From the NCBI GenBank assembly GCA_910583615.1, contig CAJTXP010000051.1:1-27159 (forward strand): a DNA stretch of 27,159 nucleotides. Reading direction: 5' to 3'. Every line of letters starts with the position of its first letter. Position 1 is the first letter of the stretch. The notes under the pieces are model-generated. The model was given only the letters and a program-made list of their open reading frames with translations, was not told the origin of the DNA and made no database searches. This stretch comes from an uncultured Lachnospiraceae bacterium. Lineage in GTDB: Bacteria > Bacillota > Clostridia > Lachnospirales > Lachnospiraceae. Positions 10,001-16,309 of the stretch are shown in pieces. A program made the position numbers and the translations under genes.

Positions 10001-10700
10001 TGCGTTCGGAGCCGGACTGGAGGTCTCAGAAGAGCTTCCCAACCGCATCCGCTATACCGGACAGCAGTATGACGGGGTAACGGAACAGTATTATCTGCGT
10101 GCAAGGTACTATAACCCGATACTGGGCAGATTCCTGCAGGAGGACGTCTATCAGGGAGACGGGCTGAATCTGTATGCTTACTGTCGGAATAATCCGGTGG
10201 TTTATTATGATCCGAGTGGCTATGCGAAAAGGGATCTGGCACAATTGTGCATAGAAGATAAAATAAATGATGATGCAAGTGATAAAAATAATCAGGAGTA
10301 TGCTGTCGAGTGTCAGAAAAGAGCCCAAGAGATTAATAATTCCAGAAGTCCTCAAGATAGTTCCAGAGGTACGGTTTCTGTAGCTCTTGTCATAGATAAC
10401 GAAACAGGTGAGAAGAAATATCTGGTTGCAACCAACAGACAAACTGTTAAGACACCTAAGTGGTTGCAAAATGTGTTAAATAGTAATGAAGAATATGTAG
10501 GGGGACCAGGGCATGCAGAGCAGACTATTATTTTAAATAAAGGAGATGAATATACAATTATAGCAGGAGGAACATCTAGAAATATATGCATAGAAATTTG
10601 TGAGCCTTTAATAAAACAAGATGGTATGGTAATAGGTGGTGATGTTTTCCCGGGGCGTGCAGATAAGACAAGATTTAGATGTTTCTGGAGAGAAGAGTAA
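4008..10700 (+). CDS. VgrG-Rhs fusion polymorphic toxin with deaminase-like C-terminal domain (5' end apparently truncated)
   Basis: This 2230-residue protein opens in the middle of a VgrG-like fold: an OB/gp5-type segment (about residues 65-130, including YCMPEVGSQVHIYFPGDDES) matching the same segment in the two VgrG genes downstream. A beta-rich stretch, a Gly/Ala hydrophobic stretch (about 305-360) and an Rhs N-terminal region (around IADPVDAATGSYVLHTTDF) follow. Then come dozens of YD repeats forming the Rhs cocoon. The Rhs core ends NPVVYYDPSGY at residue 2072, the usual toxin junction. The AT-rich tip (2073-2230) has GHAE (H2169, E2171) and SRNICIEIC (C2194, C2198), the zinc-site layout of YwqJ-like nucleic-acid deaminase toxins, but with C-x3-C instead of C-x2-C. 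The gp27-like N-terminal half of a VgrG is absent. The ATG at 4008 has AGGAG only 3 nt away, and the ATG at 4080 is an alternative start. Confidence 0.85.
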   Translation: MHWTVQSRHALRLAQRVRFHGIRTMVTRIHYETQDGELIRIYDLGREKGTVSVPYKNPNIYGMSIPATVMARSGNCVRVHFHIDPEYDNSPNTRYFTYAIESSFIYCMPEVGSQVHIYFPGDDESDAMAVHAVRTEPAKGTPSSGGGYAQNPDNKSFSNVNGAELLMTPSGASISADQDQTACVRLDTEGNAWIEGDTVTIHAEKNLSIGESAEEGGDPAGLVYMEGKSVTFQIGEEGGGSRIELDEEARIFAAFVKLDASDTSPADPPADEIRKQITANDADARDRINGDAASQLVEKYEEGKEKVLGGIAKVLATVTTVTVVVGLALATAATGGAAAALLGPAMLATYGTGAVAVSFGVAEIMEGSEDIEKSRSGDLSESFNFIRDTAFEAVFGENKQAAYNFAKMLNDIAFGIVSGKAMGQAFKAAEEIGRIGKIACNSRELRRLQTVIHMGGNVLGSGMNELAVTGTIDPMGIMLNLGIGALQGQAGSRITDKIVGRIVNENTSAAMVKTAKVITGTLVDTGLDGTVSCLFGREFDPMQSLAQNAFANSLSSYIADPVDAATGSYVLHTTDFILACIPSALRLERTYRSTCKETSVLGKGWQFPYASRLYRDTKKERRVHLYTITGHSVCFEAKDGRWINQSKGTSRFALETDENRSVHILTDIMEHTRCVYDSEGRLSYVEYPNRQRLAFFYTEDGLSRIVTPLNNVLEVESRKGRLLQITDEIGRRTQYWYAEDLLTDVVHTDEGITHYEYDENGSIRSVTDQNGVRYLENTYDSRGRIIRQEFENGVRQDFSYDDKNRRNTITYSENGRTEVYEYNEALLTDRILYEDGTCTAYEYSEDNLRTRETGRTGAVTEWEYDAYGRLIRETAPDGYETYHIYDEAHDLVCDRDSEGRETLFQYDADHNPLCRKEKITDGQYREAHYTYDEKGRCTSIRDALGNVTLQQYDRNSAHPTRVLTPKGEETGYGYDVVGRRMSVENTYGTVEMSYNSRNFVTMRIDGEGNESRWFYDRMGNLTDYYPAKQWKEQAGGYRYRYDFLERLVDTITPLEEHHRQYRNFDGDIIRTIHPVSYAQKGEDGAGTLYDYDKDGNCIRIHYADGGTERRFYDAEGRMLRQVMPESYDPKTDDGAGFTYRYDLRGRLIHIHDPEGNRLRSYEYNGRDQVVREVDGEGGETLIHYNGLGQKTREQISVRKEGERTYYRVIVFRYDRQGNKVEEAYGQQEAQRDADPADWHRIRFAYDANNRLILAEDDFGARMRYAYDCLGNRTLEERVIEEGVVQKIHYGYNKNGWRISRTETIQGNGEKKLAVTRYGYDENGNQNWIRTPKGYEIRRIFDADDRLTEERILDRKNGIDRRTCYTYDAAGNILSVSVYGAGPEEATQKENLKITYQYDLKDRITHRTNPGGAVTRYLYDQNDRLLKEISPYGYNRESDSGAGTSYRYDSRGNLIRVTNGLDQVVEERSYNLQDMPSLRRDGLGNETAYRYTLDGQIREAKRGKREISPYKVLQSYEYNARGQITGITDGNGERIDYHLDTWGRITGVGFSDGVTEGYEYTPSGQISRTVNGNGGAIRYRYNSFGKVRERIDQTGDTETFRYDEEGNLSLHIDRDGRRISRTYNVFGNLICEKAVDENGENPVVTTCRYDSLGRLIHAVCNGHSYEYIYNDQGRLKEKRSGGRRLISYTYDQAGKITEITDPAGVTTHYEYDILGRTSRISSPGGMEVRYRYDCLDRLEQIRYGNGIRTSYQYDADGSVSHLETRMGSDILLSFRYQYDGNGNRLMKTGIQGPATAGSSALDITYQYDVRGQLLEENRKDAVFRYSYDAVGNRIRKEEETGKDQRVRTEYAYNEKNQLIHTEEFLPDGGRRRNIFTYSKQGSILREETESGISRYFYNSKNQQIRVECADGQIQENRYDAEGLRHEMRENGKLLGFVYQNGELLYEEGGDKETASCHLGAGIEAVRRGQRTYYYHPDEQLSTALITDETGMIKNQYRYDAFGAGLEVSEELPNRIRYTGQQYDGVTEQYYLRARYYNPILGRFLQEDVYQGDGLNLYAYCRNNPVVYYDPSGYAKRDLAQLCIEDKINDDASDKNNQEYAVECQKRAQEINNSRSPQDSSRGTVSVALVIDNETGEKKYLVATNRQTVKTPKWLQNVLNSNEEYVGGPGHAEQTIILNKGDEYTIIAGGTSRNICIEICEPLIKQDGMVIGGDVFPGRADKTRFRCFWREE
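7936..8500 (+). repeat. Rhs segment duplicated at 14007-14571
   Basis: The middle of the Rhs gene recurs nearly base for base, about 6.07 kb downstream, in the decayed fragment beginning near 14007. Differences are scattered point changes, for example PKGYEIRRIF here against PGGFEIRRNF there. Confidence 0.75.
9626..10223 (+). repeat. Rhs core end, copy A of three
   Basis: This stretch ends exactly at the DPSGY toxin junction. It is nearly identical to 15179-15776 along its whole length, and its last ~420 bp match 11702-12122. After the junction the three copies share nothing and lead into different toxin tips. Confidence 0.85.
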
Positions 10701-10882
10701 ATTGATTTAGATTATAAAGAAAAAACAACAAATATTTGATGTGTTATCTGATTTTTAGTCGTTCGGTACTTAATAATAAGATAGCTGTGATCATTGGATA
10801 TGTTTCAGAGACATAAATAAGATGCGAATATCTTTAAAAGTATATCATTCTAAAAGTTAATGAAATCAGGAAGGAATATAAA

Positions 10883-11443
10883 ATGAGAAAAATTGTACAA
10901 TATGATGATGTTAAAGAAAATAAAGATTTTTGGAGATATTTTTTCTGTGTTAATTTTCCATGTGCAGAGGATAAGGATAGTGACATGTCATTATTAGAAA
11001 TAATAGAAGAAAAATATGAAATATCAAAAAAATGGCAGGATGAATTTACAGGTTTTTATGAAGGTGTCTTTGATGAAAACGATGGATATGTTAATGATCC
11101 AAGTACACTTAAAATTGAATTGAAGAAAGGGATATATTTGTTTATAGAATTCCATCCGGGTGATACGTTATATTTTTTAAATGATAAAAAAATAGGATGT
11201 ACGGGACCAGAATTTTTTATTAGAAAAATATCCTGGACGGATTTTGAGTGTTACACTAGAGAACTTGGTTGTGTGAAGAAAATTTTATTATTACCAATGG
11301 TATACGTTTATGAAAATGAAAAAGAAAAATTAAAAAAATGTATATTCAATGGATTAAAAAACCTGTATTTTGAAGAAGAGGACTTTGAACTTTTCTATAA
11401 AGTCATATTGGAGAATTGTTTGATAAATAATGAAATATTTTGA
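10883..11443 (+). CDS. Candidate immunity protein for the deaminase-like Rhs tip
   Basis: This 186-residue, acidic, AT-rich protein starts at an ATG preceded by AGGAAGGA, 182 nt after the Rhs stop. It has no signal peptide or membrane segment. I do not recognise a named family; the centre (FHPGDTLYFLNDKKIGC) suggests an alpha/beta cytosolic protein. Being the first gene after an Rhs toxin tip, sharing the tip's AT-rich composition and its small size are the standard marks of a cognate immunity gene, so neutralising the deaminase in the producer's cytoplasm is the inferred job. Confidence 0.65.
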   Translation: MRKIVQYDDVKENKDFWRYFFCVNFPCAEDKDSDMSLLEIIEEKYEISKKWQDEFTGFYEGVFDENDGYVNDPSTLKIELKKGIYLFIEFHPGDTLYFLNDKKIGCTGPEFFIRKISWTDFECYTRELGCVKKILLLPMVYVYENEKEKLKKCIFNGLKNLYFEEEDFELFYKVILENCLINNEIF

Positions 11444-11548
11444 ATACAATGGTCTATGTCATTATTTAATGAAAAGTGAAAGTTTTTATCAGAGCAGTTT
11501 ATATAGATGCTTTAAAGCGACGATTGCCATGTTAGAGGTGGAATCAGA

Positions 11549-11701
11549 TCACCAGTGCCGGTTTTTCCGATAGTGTAATGGAAGGTTATAAGTACACTTT
11601 GTCCAGATAGATCAGTCAGACCATGAACGGGGATAACCCCGCCATCACCACCTATCGCCTGATGAAGACAGGTATACAGGGACCGGCAACCGACGAAAGC
11701 T
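11549..11701 (+). pseudogene. Rhs debris joined by deletions
   Basis: Short pieces of the main Rhs gene are stitched together: GFSDSVMEGYKYTLS (like residues around 1547), a stop codon, ISQTMNGDN, then LMKTGIQGPAT in another frame (like a segment around 9359-9390). Several stops and frame changes show this is not translated as Rhs. The intact core copy starts just after it. Confidence 0.7.
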
Positions 11702-12122
11702 GTTCCGGTTCGTCTATCAGAACAGAGAACTTCTGTATGAAGAAGGAGGGGATAAGGAAACAGCCAGCTGCCACCTGGGAGCGGGGATCGAGGCAGTCCG
11801 GAGAGGACAGCGAACGTATTACTACCATCCGGACGAACAGCTCAGCACGGCGCTGATCACGGACGAGACGGGAATGATAAAAAATCAGTACCGCTACGAT
11901 GCGTTCGGAGCCGGACTGGAGGTCTCAGAAGAGCTTCCCAACCGCATCCGCTATACCGGACAGCAGTATGACGGGGTAACGGAACAGTATTATCTGCGTG
12001 CAAGGTACTATAACCCGATACTGGGCAGATTCCTGCAGGAGGACGTCTATCAGGGAGACGGGCTGAATCTGTATGCTTACTGTCGGAATAATCCGGTGGT
12101 GTATTATGATCCGAGCGGGTAT
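11702..12122 (+). repeat. Rhs core end, copy B of three
   Basis: The copy matches 9803-10223 almost perfectly over 421 bp and ends at the DPSGY junction. It anchors the orphan EndoU-like tip to Rhs sequence. Confidence 0.85.
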
Positions 12123-12623
12123 GACACAAACGGATCTGCAAAAAGTTGTATAGAAGATAATTTGAGTCCTGGTAATATGAATGAAGACGATTTAACAACG
12201 AATCATTTATCAGATGAGGCCGTTAGACATTCAAGTCAGGGAGATTTTACATACAATCCAAAGACAGGAGAGATTTCTAAAATGCGCGCAGGAGGACATG
12301 GACAGGAAAATATAGATATATTGGAATCAAATAATATAGAATATAATGTTGTAGAAACATATCCAAATGGTGTTAGAATTGGAAATGTTCCAGGTCACAA
12401 AAACAGATTTAAGAGATTTGGAACCGGTCAATCTTGGTTCCCGGAAGATTGGGGGAATGATAAAATCAGAGATGCAGGAAATTATGTTGTTGAAGTTAAC
12501 AAAGGAACTACCATTACAGATGGGAATCCTATATTTGCAGAGTATGAAGGAGTTAAGGTTGGTGTGATTTATACAAATGGAAAACCTGCAACAGTTTTCC
12601 CGGACATAACTCAATCTGAGTAA
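11874..12623 (+). CDS. Orphan Rhs C-terminal cassette with EndoU-like RNase tip
   Basis: The frame that carries Rhs core homology is open from about 11637, but the first ATG in it is at 11874, with no ribosome binding site. Rhs core residues run to DPSGY at 12122 and are followed by a 166-residue AT-rich tip. The tip contains GGHGQENI, PNGVRIGNVPGH and GTGQSWFPEDW. This is the H...H...FP-x2-W pattern of bacterial EndoU nucleases (PF14436), metal-independent RNases used as CdiA and Rhs tips. It probably acts only if recombined onto a full Rhs through the repeated core. A candidate immunity gene starts 17 nt downstream. The EndoU call is from motif likeness. Confidence 0.7.
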   Translation: MIKNQYRYDAFGAGLEVSEELPNRIRYTGQQYDGVTEQYYLRARYYNPILGRFLQEDVYQGDGLNLYAYCRNNPVVYYDPSGYDTNGSAKSCIEDNLSPGNMNEDDLTTNHLSDEAVRHSSQGDFTYNPKTGEISKMRAGGHGQENIDILESNNIEYNVVETYPNGVRIGNVPGHKNRFKRFGTGQSWFPEDWGNDKIRDAGNYVVEVNKGTTITDGNPIFAEYEGVKVGVIYTNGKPATVFPDITQSE

Positions 12624-12640
12624 ATAAGGGGGACGGGAAA

Positions 12641-12946
12641 ATGGAAAGAGAAAAGGTAGTAGACTGCTTATGCGAGCGGATGTTTGTAAATAATGATGAC
12701 CCAGTTATACTTGAAATATGGGATGAGTTAACCATGTTGTTGAGTGAAAATGTTTTAGAAACTATAGATTTTTTAAATGATTGTACGGAGGAGCAAATGT
12801 TTTATATAAGTGAGATTATAGAAGATATTTCATATAATGTTAAAAGTCGAGAGTTTATTGATGTCTTATACAAATTGTGCGAAAAATATCCAAATTTAAA
12901 AATGGAATCCGATGTCATGCTTGCTGAAAGCTATATGGAGAGGTAG
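12641..12946 (+). CDS. Candidate immunity protein for the EndoU-like tip
   Basis: This 101-residue acidic, helical protein starts at an ATG 17 nt after the EndoU-like cassette, with GGGGGACGGG upstream. It contains FLNDCTEEQMFYISEIIEDI. A related arrangement, YLKHCTENEKMVWIKIIQFL, appears in the next small gene at 13109, so the two look like distant paralogues. The position directly behind a toxin tip argues for immunity. No family name is assigned. Confidence 0.65.
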   Translation: MEREKVVDCLCERMFVNNDDPVILEIWDELTMLLSENVLETIDFLNDCTEEQMFYISEIIEDISYNVKSREFIDVLYKLCEKYPNLKMESDVMLAESYMER

Positions 12947-13041
12947 AGTTTATGACAATTATTGACATGCAGATGATATACAAAATTAATTATATGTAGT
13001 TTAGATGTATAATCAATTCAATTAAAAGGACAGAAAAATAT

Positions 13042-13116
13042 ATGGAAAACTTTTGTGATTCTATTTCAAATGATATTGTTTGTATTTTAATTAATAAGCG
13101 GGACAGGTATGAGTGA
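13042..13116 (+). CDS. 24-codon ORF overlapping the next immunity-type gene
   Basis: The ATG at 13042 follows AAAGGA and the frame ends TGA at 13114-13116, overlapping the ATG of the next gene at 13109. The peptide MENFCDSISNDIVCILINKR is not recognised. It may be a truncated immunity gene start or a coupling leader for the weakly preceded gene at 13109. It is too short to be sure it is real. Confidence 0.25.
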   Translation: MENFCDSISNDIVCILINKRDRYE

Positions 13117-13372
13117 AATGGATGAAACTTTTTATGCTTTTCGCGCAGAAATGCGTAGAAAATTAGGAAGAATAGTTTTTTATCCTTACAAAATGGATAT
13201 CTTTGTAGCGGATATTATACAGATTATTCGAAATAATAAAGGCGAATTTTCGGATTATTTAAAGCATTGTACTGAAAATGAAAAAATGGTGTGGATTAAA
13301 ATCATTCAATTTTTAAAGGAGAAAGGGGGGAGTAAAGATATAGAAAAACTAATAGAAGATAATTTGCGATAA
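13109..13372 (+). CDS. Small immunity-type protein, paralogue of the 12641 product
   Basis: The 87-residue helical protein has charged ends. Its YLKHCTENEK segment lines up with FLNDCTEEQM of the 12641 gene, followed in both by an amphipathic helix (I-x-KII / ISEIIEDI). No ribosome binding site is obvious at the ATG, but a short upstream ORF ends inside its first codons. It probably comes from a displaced toxin/immunity cassette. Its toxin is not adjacent, so it may be an orphan immunity gene kept for protection against kin. Confidence 0.55.
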   Translation: MSEMDETFYAFRAEMRRKLGRIVFYPYKMDIFVADIIQIIRNNKGEFSDYLKHCTENEKMVWIKIIQFLKEKGGSKDIEKLIEDNLR

Positions 13373-13479
13373 TATGAAATACGGTTTAATCGTAAGTTTA
13401 TTATGACACAAAAACATAAAGGAGTAAAATAATATTATTATTTGTACCATTAACTAGAAACAGTAGAATGGAGATTACT

Positions 13480-13965
13480 ATGAAAAAGGCAATTGAGAAT
13501 ATTGGAACTCTGGAATTTTGTGAAGGAAAATATGGAGGAGAATTTACTGGATGGAAAAATGTTTGTATTTTTTCTCAAATATATAATATTAAAATTAGAT
13601 TTGATGTATTTGAGAAAGGAATTGAGGGACTGTCAGACAGGATGATTAATGGAGCTGTAAATTGCATTAATCTAATCTGCGATAAAACAGATGTTATTGA
13701 AAACATAATAAAAGATTATTATGATACAGCGGTAAAAGAACGTGCAGAAGATGATTTTTGTGATTATATGGAAATGGACAGCTTGGCGCAATTGTCTCAG
13801 GTAATGAAACCAGTCGAAATGTATGTTGTAGAACTGGGAAGAGAAAAGAGAGTAAAAGTAGGACTTTATTTTGATTGTGATTGGAACGAAGAAGATGGAT
13901 TTGGTATTAAATTTGATGGAGAAGGAAATATACTGAAACTGGGTACAGGTGATGTTATATATTAG
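13480..13965 (+). CDS. DUF6985-like immunity protein
   Basis: I prefer the ATG at 13480 (MKKAIENIG) because GGAG sits 5 nt ahead of it; an in-frame ATG at 13468 lacks a ribosome binding site. The 161-residue product has a Gly-Trp segment (GEFTGWKNV), a helical middle containing IIKDYYDTA and a C-terminal FDCDWNEEDGFGIKFDGEG. The last piece resembles the F-D-C-x-W-D-x-E-H-G-x-G-I ending of the DUF6985 family found near polymorphic toxins. Decayed Rhs sequence starts about 40 nt downstream. It is probably an immunity gene carried between cassettes, with its own toxin no longer adjacent. Confidence 0.6.
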   Translation: MKKAIENIGTLEFCEGKYGGEFTGWKNVCIFSQIYNIKIRFDVFEKGIEGLSDRMINGAVNCINLICDKTDVIENIIKDYYDTAVKERAEDDFCDYMEMDSLAQLSQVMKPVEMYVVELGREKRVKVGLYFDCDWNEEDGFGIKFDGEGNILKLGTGDVIY

Positions 13966-14005
13966 AGAATATTAAATCCAATATTTCTTCTGACAGTAGA
14001 ATCAG

Positions 14006-14855
14006 AAGAAACTGGCCGTCACCCGCTACGGCTACGATGAAAACGGGAATCAGAACTGGATCTGGATGCCCGGAGGATTTGAAATCCGCAGAAACTTTGA
14101 CGCAGACGACCGCCTGACGGAAGAGCGGATTCTGGACAGGAAGAACGGCATCGACCGGAGGACCTGTTACACTTACGATGCAGCCGGGAATACCCTGAGC
14201 GTATCGGTATACGGGGCCGGCCCGGAGGAAGAAACGCAGAAAGAAAACCTGAAAGCCACGTATCAGTATGACCTGAAGGACCGGATCACGCACCGGACGA
14301 ACCCGGGAGGAGCCGTCACCCGTTATCTCTACGACCAGAACGACCGGCTGCTCAAAGAGATCTCGCCTTACGGCTATAACAGAGAAAGCGACAGCGGAGC
14401 AGGAACCTCATACCGCTACGACAGCCGGGGCAACCTCATCCGCGTCACCAACGGCCTGGACCAGGTGGTGGAAGAGAGAAGTTATAACCTTCAGGACATG
14501 CCGTCCCTGCGAAGAGACGGCCTCGGGAATGAGACCGCATATCAGTATACACTGGACGGCCAGATCAGCCGGATCGTTAACGGGAACACAGCTTCGGAAA
14601 GATAAGGGAACGGATCGACCAGACGGGAGATACAGAAACCTTCCGGTATGACGAAGAAGGCAACCTGTCCCTGCACATCGACCGGGACGGGCGGCGGATA
14701 TCCCGGACATATAACGTATTCGGAAATCTGGTCTGTGAAAAGTCCGGTACCGCTACGACTGTCTGGACCGTCTGGAACAGATCCGCTGCGGGAACGGAAT
14801 CAGGACGTCGTACCAGTATGACGCAGACGGCAGCGTATCGCATCTGGAGACCCGC
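14006..14855 (+). pseudogene. Decayed Rhs repeat region
   Basis: From about 14007 the sequence copies the main Rhs gene from 7936 on. Near 14570 it jumps by about 200 bp between two similar GGNCAGATCAG sites (main positions ~8490 and ~8695). A further deletion just after GTTAACGGGAAC shifts the frame, ending the first frame at 14605. YD sequence (GDTETFRYDEEGNLSLHIDR) continues in another frame. At about 14740 it jumps again to sequence equivalent to main position ~9187. At least three deletions relative to the full gene are visible, all within the repetitive YD region. Confidence 0.8.
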
Positions 14856-16172
14856 ATGGGAAGCGATATCCTGCTGTCCTTCCGGTATCAGTATGACGGC
14901 AACGGCAACCGCCTGACGAAGACAGGTATACAGGGATCGGCAACCGACGGAAGCAGCGCGCTGGATATCACGTATCAGCATGACGTGCGCGGACAGCTTC
15001 TGGAAGAAAACCGGAAGGACGCGGTGTTCCGCTACAGCTACGATGCTGCCGGAAACCGGATCCGGAAGGAAGAAGCGGGTGAAAACCGGAATATCGAAAC
15101 CGTTTACTTCTACAATGAAAAGAACCAGCTCATCCATACGGAAGAACTCCTGTCAGACGGAATCCTCAGAAGAAATACCTTTACCTACAGTAAACAGGGA
15201 AGTATACTGAGGGAGGAAACCGAATCCGGGATCAGCCGGTATTTCTACAACAGTAAAAACCAGCAGATCCGGGTGGAGTGCGCAGACGGTCAGATACAGG
15301 AAAACCGCTACGACGCGGAAGGCCTGCGCCATGAGATGAGAGAAAACGGGAAGCTGCTCGGGTTCGTGTATCAGAACGGAGAACTTCTGTATGAAGAAGG
15401 AGGGGATAAGGAAACAGCCAGCTGCCACCTGGGAGCGGGGATCGAGGCAGTCCGGAGAGGACAGCGAACGTATTACTACCATCCGGACGAACAGCTCAGC
15501 ACGGCGCTGATCACGGACGAGACGGGAATGATAAAAAATCAGTACCGCTACGATGCGTTCGGAGCCGGACTGGAGGTCTCAGAAGAGCTTCCCAACCGCA
15601 TCCGCTATACCGGACAGCAGTATGACGGGGTAACGGAACAGTATTATCTGCGTGCAAGGTACTATAACCCGATACTGGGCAGATTCCTGCAGGAGGACGT
15701 CTATCAGGGAGACGGGCTGAATCTGTATGCTTACTGTCGGAATAATCCGGTGGTGTATTGTGATCCGAGCGGGTATGGAAGTAGCTTTTTCTTTAGAGGT
15801 GATGATGATTACAAAAAGAGAAATAGTATTGGAGTACCAATAGGAGATGGTGTAGATATTGTATCTTTTGATGTCCACGTAAACAATAAAGAAACAACCA
15901 GTGGATCAAATATATATATATCGTTTTCAGAGGAATTAAAGTCAGTGTTGCGCTTTACCAAGGATGGAAAAGTGATTAAAGTTAAGATAAGCGATTCAAA
16001 AGAGAAAGTGATGTTAGGACAGGAATCATATACCGCATGGGAAGCCGGGGCAGTATTACTGACGTTGGGTTTTTCGATTGTGTTACAGAAAGCTATGAGT
16101 ATCTCCTGTCCGGACAGATCAGAGAAGTCAAAGAGAGGGAAGAAGGAAAACATTCCGTACAGGATCTTTTAG
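14856..16172 (+). CDS. Orphan Rhs C-terminal cassette with unrecognised tip containing a membrane segment
   Basis: The frame is open through YD repeats and the Rhs core to DPSGY at 15776 (here NPVVYCDPSGY, with Tyr changed to Cys). The 131-residue tip that follows has a short polar part, a beta-rich part with VDIVSFDVHVNN and LRFTKDGKVIKVKISDS, and one hydrophobic helix (AWEAGAVLLTLGFSIVLQKA). Its last ~25 residues are read from sequence resembling Rhs DNA (compare 8487-8550), so the natural end of the toxin may be lost. No toxin family is recognised. The first ATG used here (14856) has no ribosome binding site and lies inside a YD repeat, so independent translation is doubtful. Confidence 0.65.
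   Translation: MGSDILLSFRYQYDGNGNRLTKTGIQGSATDGSSALDITYQHDVRGQLLEENRKDAVFRYSYDAAGNRIRKEEAGENRNIETVYFYNEKNQLIHTEELLSDGILRRNTFTYSKQGSILREETESGISRYFYNSKNQQIRVECADGQIQENRYDAEGLRHEMRENGKLLGFVYQNGELLYEEGGDKETASCHLGAGIEAVRRGQRTYYYHPDEQLSTALITDETGMIKNQYRYDAFGAGLEVSEELPNRIRYTGQQYDGVTEQYYLRARYYNPILGRFLQEDVYQGDGLNLYAYCRNNPVVYCDPSGYGSSFFFRGDDDYKKRNSIGVPIGDGVDIVSFDVHVNNKETTSGSNIYISFSEELKSVLRFTKDGKVIKVKISDSKEKVMLGQESYTAWEAGAVLLTLGFSIVLQKAMSISCPDRSEKSKRGKKENIPYRIF
15179..15776 (+). repeat. Rhs core end, copy C of three
   Basis: The copy is nearly identical to 9626-10223 over 598 bp and ends at the toxin junction. Upstream of it, similarity to the main gene drops to scattered differences. Confidence 0.85.
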
Positions 16173-16272
16173 AGCTGTGAATATAACACTGGATGTCAAG
16201 TTATCGGGACTACAGATGGGGAACGGCGGTACCGTTCAGTATTGTTACAACAGTCTTGGAAAGCGGTTGCAT
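16093..16272 (+). pseudogene. Rhs debris after the third cassette
   Basis: Two short pieces of the Rhs gene are recognisable: CCGGACAGATCAGAGAAG with the following ~50 bp (compare 8487-8550), and GGGAACGGCGG with TACAACAGTCTTGGAAAG (compare 8718-8765). They sit between the cassette tip and the TIR gene and carry no open frame. No immunity gene follows this cassette. Confidence 0.6.
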
Positions 16273-16309
16273 ATGGTTATGCATATACTAATCAGGAAGG
16301 AAAGGTGTG

